Positions 1 to 6,467 of a stretch of 19,894 bases of DNA are shown here, one piece after another; positions within the stretch are counted from its first letter, which is position 1; the number at the start of each line of letters is the position of its first letter. The DNA is from an uncultured Faecalibacterium sp. (GTDB taxonomy: Bacteria > Bacillota > Clostridia > Oscillospirales > Ruminococcaceae). The notes under the pieces were generated by a model, which saw only the letters and a list, made by a program, of their open reading frames with translations, had not been told where the DNA came from and made no database searches. The DNA lies in NCBI GenBank assembly GCA_934513205.1, contig CAKSWU010000029.1:1-19894 (forward strand), read 5' to 3'. The translations under genes and the position numbers were made by a program.

Positions 1-132
1 TGGCAGAAGAATTTGGAGAAGAAAGGCTCCAAGTACGCACAGCCCAGTACAACCCTTGCAATCTACACGCAGGTCTATGACAAGCGGCGCAAAGAGATTC
101 GCAACCAGATGAGCAAGGAACTGTACGAATGA
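1..132 (+). CDS. C-terminal end of a probable tyrosine-type site-specific integrase (partial)
   Basis: An open frame enters from the left edge and runs for 43 codons to TGA. The fragment is basic and contains TTLAIYTQV, which resembles the end of tyrosine recombinases (TTLxxYTHV), where the Tyr is the nucleophile attacking DNA. The usual LGH motif just before it is not recognisable, so the assignment is tentative. Context supports it: the gene runs toward the 3' end of a tRNA gene 40 bp away, and tRNA 3' ends are the standard attachment sites for integrases of this family. If correct, an integrated element lies to the left of the window. It could instead be an unrelated small DNA-binding protein; 43 residues do not settle the matter. 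Confidence 0.45.
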   Translation, partial: WQKNLEKKGSKYAQPSTTLAIYTQVYDKRRKEIRNQMSKELYE

Positions 133-141
133 GCAAAAAAG

Positions 142-173
142 AAGCACGAAGGCCGAAACCTTCGTGCTTTTTT
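142..173 (+). terminator. Rho-independent terminator after the integrase-like gene
   Basis: An 11-bp perfect stem (arms 142-152 and 159-169) with a 6-nt loop is followed by a T run. It begins 9 bp after the stop codon of the partial gene and ends at the CCA end of the convergent tRNA. Confidence 0.85.
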
Positions 174-249
174 GGTGGGCCAGCCAGGACTTGAACCCGG
201 GACCAAGCGGTTATGAGCCGCCAGCTCTGACCAACTGAGCTACTAGCCC
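173..249 (-). tRNA. tRNA with CAU anticodon (Met or, more likely, Ile2)
   Basis: A complete 77-nt cloverleaf can be folded: a 7-bp acceptor stem GGGCTAG/CTGGCCC, D arm GCTC...GAGC, anticodon stem GGCGG/CCGCT around CTCATAA (anticodon CAU, plus-strand positions 213-215), T arm with TTCAAGT, discriminator A and an encoded CCA. It is not the initiator, because G1-C72 pairs normally and the anticodon stem lacks the three G-C pairs. The anticodon arm and the following CTTGGTC resemble tRNA-Ile2 of E. coli more than its elongator Met tRNA, and C4-G69 is an element used by TilS, the enzyme that modifies CAU to read AUA. Met versus Ile2 cannot be settled without comparison to the other CAU tRNAs of the genome. 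Confidence 0.93.
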
Positions 250-271
250 GCAATGCGCTGCGGCATCTATC

Positions 272-300
272 AGTATACCAAACTCAGCGCAAAATGAAAA
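272..300 (-). promoter_or_regulatory. Probable promoter of the CAU tRNA
   Basis: On the minus strand TTTTCA (plus 295-300) and TATACT (plus 272-277) are separated by 17 bp, placing the start about 15 nt before the mature tRNA 5' end. The -10 is good and the -35 moderate (4 of 6). Confidence 0.6.
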
Positions 301-317
301 GCTTTTTGCCAAAAACT

Positions 318-737
318 TTATTTGGTGCGGTGCGCATCCAGCTTTTGCAGCAGGAAGGTGTCCAGCATCTCCTGCGGGAACAGCGGCTCCTTGTAGCCAA
401 ACGCCTCCCGGATGAAGATCAAGGTCACAACGGTCTGCCGGCCCGGGTCCAGCCGCAGGGTATAAAGGGTGTCCAGCGGCTGCTGGGTGGGCTGGTGCAG
501 CGTCAGGTGCAGCAGAAAACCGCCGTCCTTTTCCCGGCGGCAGTCGTAGACAAACTCATCGGTGTCGCTGTGCTCGTCCAGCCGGTCAAAGCATTCGTCC
601 AGCGCAAGGTCGGTGCGGAACTCGGACAGGCCGGACGGGCCGTACTGGCTGCGGCGGCCCGAATCCCGCCGGGAGAGCAGAAAAACGATGACGCCCAGAA
701 CGGCGGCAAGCAGCAGGATGGAAACAACAGAGTTCAT
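318..737 (-). CDS. Small membrane-anchored protein of unknown function
   Basis: The 139-residue product starts with a single hydrophobic segment (about residues 3-21, MNSVVSILLLAAVLGVIVFLL) followed by Arg/Ser-rich residues, the pattern of an N-terminal anchor with the rest probably in the cytoplasm. The soluble part (about 30-139) is acidic and then alternates hydrophobic and polar residues (FLLHLTLHQ, LYTLRLD, VVTLIFI), suggesting a mainly beta domain. I recognise no family. The start is supported by GGAGG 6 nt before the ATG and by an extended -10 about 27 bp upstream. It stands alone, divergent from the membrane protein gene at 869. No clear terminator follows; the tRNA promoter begins just past its stop codon. 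That it is a real gene rests on the ribosome site, promoter and coherent composition. Confidence 0.75.
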   Translation of the reverse strand: MNSVVSILLLAAVLGVIVFLLSRRDSGRRSQYGPSGLSEFRTDLALDECFDRLDEHSDTDEFVYDCRREKDGGFLLHLTLHQPTQQPLDTLYTLRLDPGRQTVVTLIFIREAFGYKEPLFPQEMLDTFLLQKLDAHRTK

Positions 738-763
738 GGAGCACCTCCGGAAGAGTTTTTCTT

Positions 764-772
764 ATTGTAACA
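764..772 (-). promoter_or_regulatory. Extended -10 for the gene at 318-737
   Basis: The minus strand reads TGTTACAAT, a TGn extended -10 with no convincing -35. It would start transcription near 757, about 20 nt before the ATG, leaving just room for the GGAGG. Confidence 0.45.
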
Positions 773-789
773 CAACCTGCGGGGTTTTG

Positions 790-798
790 TGCTATAAT
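790..798 (+). promoter_or_regulatory. Extended -10 promoter for the operon starting at 869
   Basis: TGCTATAAT is a perfect extended -10. No good -35 sits 17 bp upstream, as is usual for this promoter type. It lies back to back with the divergent minus-strand -10 at 764-772. An imperfect inverted repeat, CACAACC (771-777) and GGTTTTGTG (783-791), fills the gap and could bind a regulator of both promoters. Confidence 0.65.
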
Positions 799-838
799 AT
801 TTTTGAATCTTTGAAAATTTCGAACTTTTGAACGAAAA

Positions 839-857
839 GCCTGCCGCCACGGCAGGC
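839..857 (+). promoter_or_regulatory. Stable hairpin directly in front of a ribosome binding site
   Basis: GCCTGCCG and CGGCAGGC pair perfectly (8 bp, loop CCA). The stem ends one base before GGGAGG, the Shine-Dalgarno of the gene at 869. It may protect the 5' end or tune initiation; no ligand-binding fold is visible. Confidence 0.5.
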
Positions 858-868
858 GGGAGGAACCT

Positions 869-1369
869 ATGAAGCTCAAATTCACACGCAAGACATGGTA
901 CTTCTTTTTGCTGGCTGCGGCGGCAATGTCCATGCTGGGGGGCTTTGCCGTGCTGGGCGGCATGGATTTTTCCGGGCTGGAACTGATCGTGTTCTGCATC
1001 ACCGGCATTGCGGTGCTGTTTCTGGCGGCGCAGAAGGGCGCACCGGCAAGGGAAAAGCGCAGCTACACCGGTGTGTTCGTGCTGCTGATGCTCAGCAAGC
1101 TGGCAGCCGGGGGCTGGGCGGGCGATATCTGCTCGGCGCTGGTGTGGCCCGCTTTGCTGGCCACCGAGCAGGAACGCGGCAGACCCATCCAGAGACAGCT
1201 GCAGCTGGTAAGCGCCGCCGAGGCGCTGCGGCTGATGTTCTGGCTGCTGACGAAGTACGCCGGCATGAGCGGCCTTGCCTTCTGGACCAACCTGATGTTC
1301 GTGCTGCTGACCTGCGCCCGGGGCTGGGCAGGTCTGACGCTGTACAAGACGCAGGAGGAGACCCTGTGA
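869..1369 (+). CDS. Small polytopic membrane protein of unknown function
   Basis: The 166-residue product has about four hydrophobic stretches: roughly residues 9-28, 35-54, 66-92 (interrupted) and 130-153. Between the second and third is a short basic loop (KGAPAREKRS). No family is recognisable. The start is fixed by GGGAGGA 4 nt before the ATG. Its stop overlaps the GTG start of the downstream glycosidase (GTGA), so the two are translationally coupled and expressed from the promoter at 790. The pairing suggests a role linked to the cell envelope, but this is only context. Confidence 0.72.
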   Translation: MKLKFTRKTWYFFLLAAAAMSMLGGFAVLGGMDFSGLELIVFCITGIAVLFLAAQKGAPAREKRSYTGVFVLLMLSKLAAGGWAGDICSALVWPALLATEQERGRPIQRQLQLVSAAEALRLMFWLLTKYAGMSGLAFWTNLMFVLLTCARGWAGLTLYKTQEETL

Positions 1370-2655
1370 CCCAGCGGTGCAGGTCCAAAAAACAGGAAGA
1401 AAAACGGCTGCGTCTGGGACGGCGCAGCTTTCTGCTGGGGGCGGGCGCGGCAGCGTGCGCCGGGGCTGCGGCGTGGCTGCGCAGCGGCAGAAAACCAGAC
1501 CCTGCCCCCGCTGCCCCTGCAGCAGAGAACCCCGCCCTGCCCGCCGGGGAGTGGCGGGCGGTGTGGGTGAGCTATCTGGACTGGGCGCTGCTGGATTTTT
1601 CCACGGCGGACACCTTCCGTGCCGGGGCAGCGCAGCTGCTGGACAACTGCGCCGGGCTGGGGCTGAACACGGTGCTGGCGCAGGTGCGGCCCTTTGGGGA
1701 TGCGCTGTACCGCAGCAGCCTGTTCCCATGGAGCCATCTGTGCACCGGGGTGCAGGGGCAGGACCCGGGCTTTGACCCGCTGGACATCTTTTTGCAGGAG
1801 GCCCACGGGCGGGGGCTTTCAGTGGAAGCGTGGCTCAACCCCTACCGGCTGCGGTCCTCTGCCGCCATGCCGCCCAGTCTTGCGGAGAATAACCTTGTCA
1901 ACACCCACCCGGAGTGGGTCTGCACCGTGGGAGAAGGACTGTATCTGAACCCCGCCGTGCCTGCCGCCGCCGACTATGTGGTGCAGGGCGTGGCGGAGCT
2001 TTTGCAGAACTATCCGGTGGACGGCATCCACTTTGACGACTATTTCTACCCCTCCACCGACCCTGCCGTGGACGCGGTGCAGTTTGCCGCAAGCGGCGAG
2101 ACCGACCTTGCCGCGTGGCGGCGGAAGAACGTCACCGCGCTGGTGACGGCGGTGCACCGCACCGTGAAGGCGGCAGACCCCACGCTGCGGTTCGGCATCA
2201 GTCCGCAGGGGAATCCCGACAACGATCTCAACGAACAGTATAGCGATGTGACCGCGTGGTTGGCGGCAGAGGGGGAAAACGCCCTCATCGACTACCTTTG
2301 TCCGCAGGTGTACTGGGGTTACGGCTACACCCTGCGCAGCGGCAGCACCCGGTTTGCGTTCGAGAACATCGTGCCGGCGTGGCTGGCATTCCCCCGGGCG
2401 GGAGAGGTGGCGCTGTATTTCGGGCTGGGGGCGTACCGTATCGGGACCGGGGACGGCGGGGCGAACGCCGACAGCACGGCCGTCTGGAGCACCGGCAGCG
2501 CGCTGGCGGCACAGGTGCAGGACCTGCGCAGTCAGAAGGCGGGGGGCTTTGCGCTGTACCGGTACGGCAGCCTGTTCGGTCCCGGGGCTGCAGACGGTGC
2601 CCCGGCGGAATGTCAGGCCCTGCGCCGCCTGACCGGGCCGGAAACCGTAGAATAA
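1366..2655 (+). CDS. Exported GHL10-type (DUF187, YngK-like) glycoside hydrolase
   Basis: The 429-residue protein carries a basic N-terminus and hydrophobic segment (about residues 14-38) with GRRSFLLGAG, which resembles a twin-arginine signal, then a Pro/Ala linker and a catalytic domain from about 62 to 420. Family landmarks are WRAVWVSYLDW at the start, QVRPFGDALY, FPWS, VEAWLNPYR, NTHPEW, DGIHFDDYFYP and the late CPQVYWGYG. GHL10 proteins are (beta/alpha)8 barrels thought to cleave glycans, probably cell-wall or surface polysaccharide; the exact substrate is unknown. I chose GTG 1366 because AGGAGG lies about 7 nt upstream and the start overlaps the preceding stop by 4 bp. The open frame continues upstream to 895 in the same reading frame, but that part is only a shadow of the membrane protein gene. 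Export by Tat rather than Sec is uncertain: many Clostridia lack Tat. Confidence 0.88.
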   Translation: MTQRCRSKKQEEKRLRLGRRSFLLGAGAAACAGAAAWLRSGRKPDPAPAAPAAENPALPAGEWRAVWVSYLDWALLDFSTADTFRAGAAQLLDNCAGLGLNTVLAQVRPFGDALYRSSLFPWSHLCTGVQGQDPGFDPLDIFLQEAHGRGLSVEAWLNPYRLRSSAAMPPSLAENNLVNTHPEWVCTVGEGLYLNPAVPAAADYVVQGVAELLQNYPVDGIHFDDYFYPSTDPAVDAVQFAASGETDLAAWRRKNVTALVTAVHRTVKAADPTLRFGISPQGNPDNDLNEQYSDVTAWLAAEGENALIDYLCPQVYWGYGYTLRSGSTRFAFENIVPAWLAFPRAGEVALYFGLGAYRIGTGDGGANADSTAVWSTGSALAAQVQDLRSQKAGGFALYRYGSLFGPGAADGAPAECQALRRLTGPETVE

Positions 2656-2688
2656 GGCGGCAAACCGCACAAAAACACGGTGCGTGTC

Positions 2689-2717
2689 TTGTGCAGTGCG
2701 GCAAAATGCGGTATACT
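2689..2717 (+). promoter_or_regulatory. Sigma-A promoter for the lipoprotein gene
   Basis: TTGTGC (2689-2694) and TATACT (2712-2717) are separated by exactly 17 bp. Transcription would start near 2724, about 73 nt before the ATG at 2797. Confidence 0.75.
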
Positions 2718-2796
2718 ATACCTGAATCTGCTCCGGAATGCGCCGGGGCGTAAGGGACGAAAAACAAAAGGAAGCATCTGCTTCGTGAGGAAACGT

Positions 2797-3339
2797 ATGA
2801 AGATGAAAAAAAGGATCGCTGCGCTGGTGATGGCACTGGTGCTTGCAATGAGCCTGACCGGCTGCAAGGACGCCCTCAAGACCGTGGTGCACAAGGTGAC
2901 AGGCGCCTCGGATGAGGTGCAGGAGGAGGATACGACCCGCTGGGCCGAGCAGACGAGCGACCCGCTGATCATTCAGGGCATCGCGGACGCCTCGGCAAAG
3001 TTTGCCACTGCCACGACGGACGGCTGCCTGTACGCAGTGTTCAACGGTATCTGGAGCCGCAACACCGGTTATTTCACCGTGCCGTCCGGCAGCCTGAGCA
3101 TCATGGCCTGCGGCACCGCCGAGGGCACCCAGAAGTTCAAGGTGGCGCTGTGGAAAAAGGTGGACGGCGGTGCAGAGTATGTGCCGGACAGCACCTATTA
3201 CGTCAAGACTGACGGCACCAACTACCGCTGCACTCTTTCCGGGCTGGACCCGGCGGCGCAGTACCGGGTGACCATTTCCTATGACTCCAGCCGCTACTAT
3301 CTGTACGGCCTGCTGAAAGCGGAGGGCATTGCCGGATGA
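2797..3339 (+). CDS. Lipoprotein of unknown function
   Basis: The 180-residue product has a classic lipoprotein signal: MKMKKR, a hydrophobic core and the lipobox LTGC with Cys at residue 23, so it should be lipid-anchored outside the membrane. A short helical, charged linker follows (about 24-55, KTVVHKVTG and EVQEEDTT), then a domain of about 120 residues rich in Tyr, Thr and Gly (GYFTVPSGSLSIMACG, KFKVALWKK, YRCTLSGLDPAAQYRVTISY) that looks like a beta sandwich of fibronectin III type. I cannot assign a family. The start is set by GTGAGG 6 nt before the ATG. The stop overlaps the transporter start by 4 bp (ATGA), so the two genes are coupled. Confidence 0.8.
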   Translation: MKMKKRIAALVMALVLAMSLTGCKDALKTVVHKVTGASDEVQEEDTTRWAEQTSDPLIIQGIADASAKFATATTDGCLYAVFNGIWSRNTGYFTVPSGSLSIMACGTAEGTQKFKVALWKKVDGGAEYVPDSTYYVKTDGTNYRCTLSGLDPAAQYRVTISYDSSRYYLYGLLKAEGIAG

Positions 3340-4256
3340 ACAGCCAGACCAGGAATTCGTTGATGCTTCTGCTGTGCTCCCTGATCTGGGGCACAGCCTT
3401 TGTGGCACAGAGCGCGGCGTCCGGCATGGGGGCGTACAGCTTTTTGGCGGGACGCAGCTGGCTGGCGGTGCTGGTGCTGCTGCCAACGGTGAAAGCCTTT
3501 GACGCCATCCGCGCCAAAAGCGGCGTGGATGCAAAGCCCAAGACCGCTGCCGAGAGAAAAAAGATCTGGAAGGCGGGCCTTGTGTGCGGCACCTTCCTGT
3601 TTGTGGCATCCTCTGCCCAGCAGATCGGCATCACCATCAATCCGTCCACCGCAAAGGCTGGGTTCCTGACCGCCATGTATGTGGTGCTGGTTCCGGTGTT
3701 CGGCCTGTTTCTGGGCCGGAAGGGCAGCGTACAGCTGTGGACCAGCATGATCATCGCAGTGATGGGCCTGTACCTGCTGTGCATGAAAAACGGCTTTGGC
3801 AGCATCGAGACGAGCGACTGGCTGCTGCTGGCCTGTGCGGTGCTGTTCAGTTTCCAGATCATGTCGGTGGACCACTTTTCGCCGCAGATGGACGGCGTCC
3901 GGCTGAGCCTTGCCGAGTTTCTGGTGGTGTCGGTGGAAAGCACGGCGGCAGCGCTGTTGTTCGAGACGCCCACCGTGGCGGAGTTTGCCGCCAACGCGGC
4001 GCCCATCCTGTATTGCGGCGTGCTGTCCAGCGGAGTGGGCTACACCCTGCAGATCCTGGGCCAGAAGGACCTGAACCCCGCCATTGCAAGCCTGATCATG
4101 TGTCTGGAAAGTGTGTTCAGCGCGCTGGGCGGCTGGCTGCTGCTGCACCAGAGCCTTTCTGCGCGGGAAGGCTTTGGCTGCGTGCTGATCTTTGCCGCGG
4201 TAGTGCTGGCGCAGCTGCCGCTGGAGCAGCTGTGCCGCCGCTGCAAGACCTCGTGA
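3336..4256 (+). CDS. EamA-family (drug/metabolite superfamily) transporter
   Basis: The 306-residue protein matches the usual length and ten-helix, two-repeat layout of EamA/DMT permeases. The first half opens with LCSLIWGTAFVAQ and contains AGFLTAMYVVLVPVFGLFLGRK, the typical end of repeat one. The second half has LESVFSALGGWLLLHQSL, the matching end of repeat two. Such proteins export amino acids or small metabolites by proton exchange, but the substrate cannot be read from sequence. A charged cytoplasmic loop (about 57-80, with KSGVDAKPKTAAERKK) is longer than usual. The start overlaps the lipoprotein stop (ATGA) and the metalloprotease gene begins 3 bp after the stop, so all three form one transcription unit from the promoter at 2689. 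Confidence 0.9.
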   Translation: MNSQTRNSLMLLLCSLIWGTAFVAQSAASGMGAYSFLAGRSWLAVLVLLPTVKAFDAIRAKSGVDAKPKTAAERKKIWKAGLVCGTFLFVASSAQQIGITINPSTAKAGFLTAMYVVLVPVFGLFLGRKGSVQLWTSMIIAVMGLYLLCMKNGFGSIETSDWLLLACAVLFSFQIMSVDHFSPQMDGVRLSLAEFLVVSVESTAAALLFETPTVAEFAANAAPILYCGVLSSGVGYTLQILGQKDLNPAIASLIMCLESVFSALGGWLLLHQSLSAREGFGCVLIFAAVVLAQLPLEQLCRRCKTS

Positions 4257-4259
4257 CCC

Positions 4260-4814
4260 ATGGCAAAACAACAGCCGGAGGTCCAGCTGCGCTGCGCGGC
4301 GGGCATCGTTTATGAGCTGACCCGCAAGCGGGTGAAGAACCTGAACATCCGGGTGCGGCAGGACGGAACCGTGGCGGTGAGCATCCCGCTGCGCTCCTGC
4401 CCCGAGGCGGCAGACCGCTTTGTGGCAGAGCGTGCCCAGTGGGTGCGGCAGGCTCTGGACCGTGCCCGGCAGCGGGAGGTGCGGGACGCGCAGCCGCTGC
4501 CGGATAAAGAGACAGCGCTGGCTCATTTTACCGCCATGAGCGATAAGGTCTACCCGGCCTTTGCCGGGGTGCTGGGCGGGCAAAAGCCCGCCATCCGGGT
4601 GCGCAGCATGACCAGCCGGTGGGGCGTGTGCGCCATGCGCAAGCGGCAGATCACCTTTGCGCTGCAGCTGTACAATATGCCCCCGGCGGCGCAGATCTAT
4701 GTGGTGGTGCACGAATACTGCCATTTTTTGCAGCCCAACCACAGCCCGGCGTTCTGGGCCGAGGTGGAAAAGCTGCTGCCGGACTGGAAGGCCCGGCGGG
4801 AACTGCTGAAATAA
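4260..4814 (+). CDS. YgjP/SprT-like (DUF45, M48-type) zinc metalloprotease
   Basis: The 184-residue protein has the family's signatures: SRWGVC at 119-124, where most members have SRWGSC, then HEYCHFLQPNHSPAFW from 151. H151, E152 and H155 form an HExxH zinc site and H161 is the likely third ligand. The N-terminal half is a basic, beta-rich region (RKRVKNLNIRVRQDGTVAVSIP) common in YgjP homologues. It is probably cytoplasmic, as no signal peptide is seen. YgjP proteins are poorly characterised metallohydrolases, so a substrate should not be assumed. The ATG lies 3 bp after the transporter stop and no Shine-Dalgarno is visible, so translation probably depends on the upstream gene. Confidence 0.87.
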   Translation: MAKQQPEVQLRCAAGIVYELTRKRVKNLNIRVRQDGTVAVSIPLRSCPEAADRFVAERAQWVRQALDRARQREVRDAQPLPDKETALAHFTAMSDKVYPAFAGVLGGQKPAIRVRSMTSRWGVCAMRKRQITFALQLYNMPPAAQIYVVVHEYCHFLQPNHSPAFWAEVEKLLPDWKARRELLK

Positions 4815-4822
4815 AAAGCATG

Positions 4823-4852
4823 GATGCGGGCGGCTTGCGGGTCGTCCGCATC
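4823..4852 (+). other. Hairpin between metalloprotease and flippase genes
   Basis: A 10-bp stem (4823-4832 and 4843-4852, one G-T pair) with a 10-nt loop lies just before the ribosome site of the flippase. No T run follows, so it is not an intrinsic terminator; it may mark an RNA processing or stability point in the operon. Confidence 0.45.
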
Positions 4853-4880
4853 AAAACTGTACAACAGGAGGGAACGTCCC

Positions 4881-6362
4881 TTGGAAAACGAAAAAAAGTC
4901 CGGTGACAAATACGCAAAGCTGGCGGGCAACACCCTGATCTTTGCCATTTCCAGCTTTTCGTCCAAGCTGCTGACCCTGATCGTTCAGCCTTTTCTGACC
5001 TATGCCATGGCGGAGATCTCGGATCTGGGCCTGTCCAAGATCCTGAGCCAGTATGCCAACCTGCTCATCCCGTTTGTGTCCATGGGCATGTCCAACGCCA
5101 TCATCCGCTTTGGTCTGGACAAGGGCAACAGCGAAAAACAGGTGTTCACCAACGGCCTGCTGACCATTCTGGGCGGCTTTGGCATTCTGGTGCTGTGCTG
5201 GCCCGTTGCGCAGTTCCTGCCCGATATGGCGCAGTACGGCCTGCTCATTTACATCTATGTGCTCATGAGCTGCCTGCGCACCCTGTGCACTCAGTTCGTG
5301 CGCAGCCGCCAGTGGAACAAGCTGGTGGCAGTGGACGGCGTGCTGTGCACCGTGGCGACCATGGCGTTTTATGTGCTGTATCTGGTGGGTTTCCGGTGGG
5401 GTGCCAACGGCTATCTGCTGGCGATCATCAGCGGCGACCTTGTCAGCGTGCTGTTTTTGCTGTTCACCGGCAAACTGTGGAACTACATCGAGTTTTCGGG
5501 CATCAACCGGGACCTGTGGAAGCAGATGCTGCGTTTTTCGCTGCCCATGATCCCGGCGCAGATCAGCTTTTGGATCATCAACGCATCGGACCTGTTCTTT
5601 GTGCGTGAGATGTGCGAAGGGCTGGACGGACGCACCGGCAACGCATGGAGCGGCCTGCTGTCCACCGGCTACTTCCTGCCCACCATCCTGACCACGCTGG
5701 GCCTGATCTTCTACGATGCATGGCAGCTTTCCGCCGTCACCGAGGAGGAGGAGCGGGCAAAGTTCTTCACCAAGATCTTCCGCACCTATTCCAGCGTGCT
5801 GTTCTGCTGCGCGGCGGGCATCATCTGGCTGTGCCGTCCGGTGATGCACATTATGAAGTCCAACTACTACTACGCATGGCATTTTGTGCCGTTTCTGGTG
5901 CTGGCGTCCACCTGCAGCTGCTTCAACCAGTTTATGAACAGCGTCTATGTGGTGAACAAAAAGTCCACCCGCAGCATGATCACCATGATGGCGGGCGCGG
6001 TCAGCAACTGCCTGATGAACTACTTCTTCATCAAGCAGTGGGGCCCCGTGGGCGCGACCTATGCATCCTTCCTTGGACTTGCGCTGGTGTTCACCCTGCG
6101 CGCCGTGGACGCCCATCGGATGATCGGGATGCACGTGCACCCCAAGCGGGTGGCGGTCAACGCGGCCCTGCTGCTGGCAGAAGCCTTTGTGCTGCTGGCA
6201 GAAACGTCCCTGTACGGGCTGTGGACCGGCATCATCACCGCTGTGGTCATCCTGTACAACTTTGCCGGGGTGTGGGTGATGGCGCGGATGCTGCTGCCCC
6301 GCCTGCTGGGCCGCCGCGGCAAGGCGCTGGTGTCGGTTGTGGATGGCTGGCTGAAAAAGTAA
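4881..6362 (+). CDS. Polysaccharide flippase of the MOP superfamily (Wzx-like)
   Basis: The 493-residue protein has about 12-14 membrane segments and the order typical of oligosaccharide flippases: the opening KYAKLAGNTLIFAISSFSSKLLTLIVQPFLTYAM, a central LRFSLPMIPAQISFWIINASDLFFV, and a C-terminal half with FLVLASTCSCFNQFMNSVYVVNKKS and WGPVGATYAS. It should move lipid-linked glycan units across the membrane for capsule or wall polysaccharide. The start is TTG 4881: AGGAGGG lies 8 nt upstream, whereas the earlier in-frame ATG at 4824 sits in a hairpin without a ribosome site. A glycosyltransferase lies at 13321 but is not adjacent. The gene is last in the plus-strand run and is followed by a strong terminator. 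MurJ or a MATE exporter are less likely. Confidence 0.87.
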   Translation: MENEKKSGDKYAKLAGNTLIFAISSFSSKLLTLIVQPFLTYAMAEISDLGLSKILSQYANLLIPFVSMGMSNAIIRFGLDKGNSEKQVFTNGLLTILGGFGILVLCWPVAQFLPDMAQYGLLIYIYVLMSCLRTLCTQFVRSRQWNKLVAVDGVLCTVATMAFYVLYLVGFRWGANGYLLAIISGDLVSVLFLLFTGKLWNYIEFSGINRDLWKQMLRFSLPMIPAQISFWIINASDLFFVREMCEGLDGRTGNAWSGLLSTGYFLPTILTTLGLIFYDAWQLSAVTEEEERAKFFTKIFRTYSSVLFCCAAGIIWLCRPVMHIMKSNYYYAWHFVPFLVLASTCSCFNQFMNSVYVVNKKSTRSMITMMAGAVSNCLMNYFFIKQWGPVGATYASFLGLALVFTLRAVDAHRMIGMHVHPKRVAVNAALLLAEAFVLLAETSLYGLWTGIITAVVILYNFAGVWVMARMLLPRLLGRRGKALVSVVDGWLKK

Positions 6363-6371
6363 ATGAGCCGA

Positions 6372-6414
6372 CGAAAGGCCCCGGAGCGCAGCGCCCCGGG
6401 GCCTTTCGCCTTTT
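6372..6414 (+). terminator. Rho-independent terminator of the flippase operon
   Basis: A 13-bp perfect GC-rich stem (6372-6384 and 6396-6408) with an 11-nt loop is followed by CCTTTTAT. It begins 10 bp after the flippase stop. Confidence 0.9.
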
Positions 6415-6448
6415 ATAAATGTGGGATACAGAAGGGGATAAGCTGGAT

Positions 6449-6467
6449 CACAAAGAGCCTGCGGCTC
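6449..6467 (-). terminator. Weak terminator-like hairpin at the end of the beta-helix gene
   Basis: On the minus strand GAGCC-gca-GGCTC, overlapping the stop codon, is followed by TTTGTG. The stem is only 5 bp and the T run short, so termination may in fact rely on the large opposing hairpin at 6372-6408. Confidence 0.3.

Noticed and set aside
895..1365. N-terminal extension of the glycosidase frame
   Set aside because: It overlaps the membrane protein gene in another frame, is low-complexity Ala/Gly/Arg sequence, and GTG 1366 has a good ribosome site and a 4-bp stop overlap.
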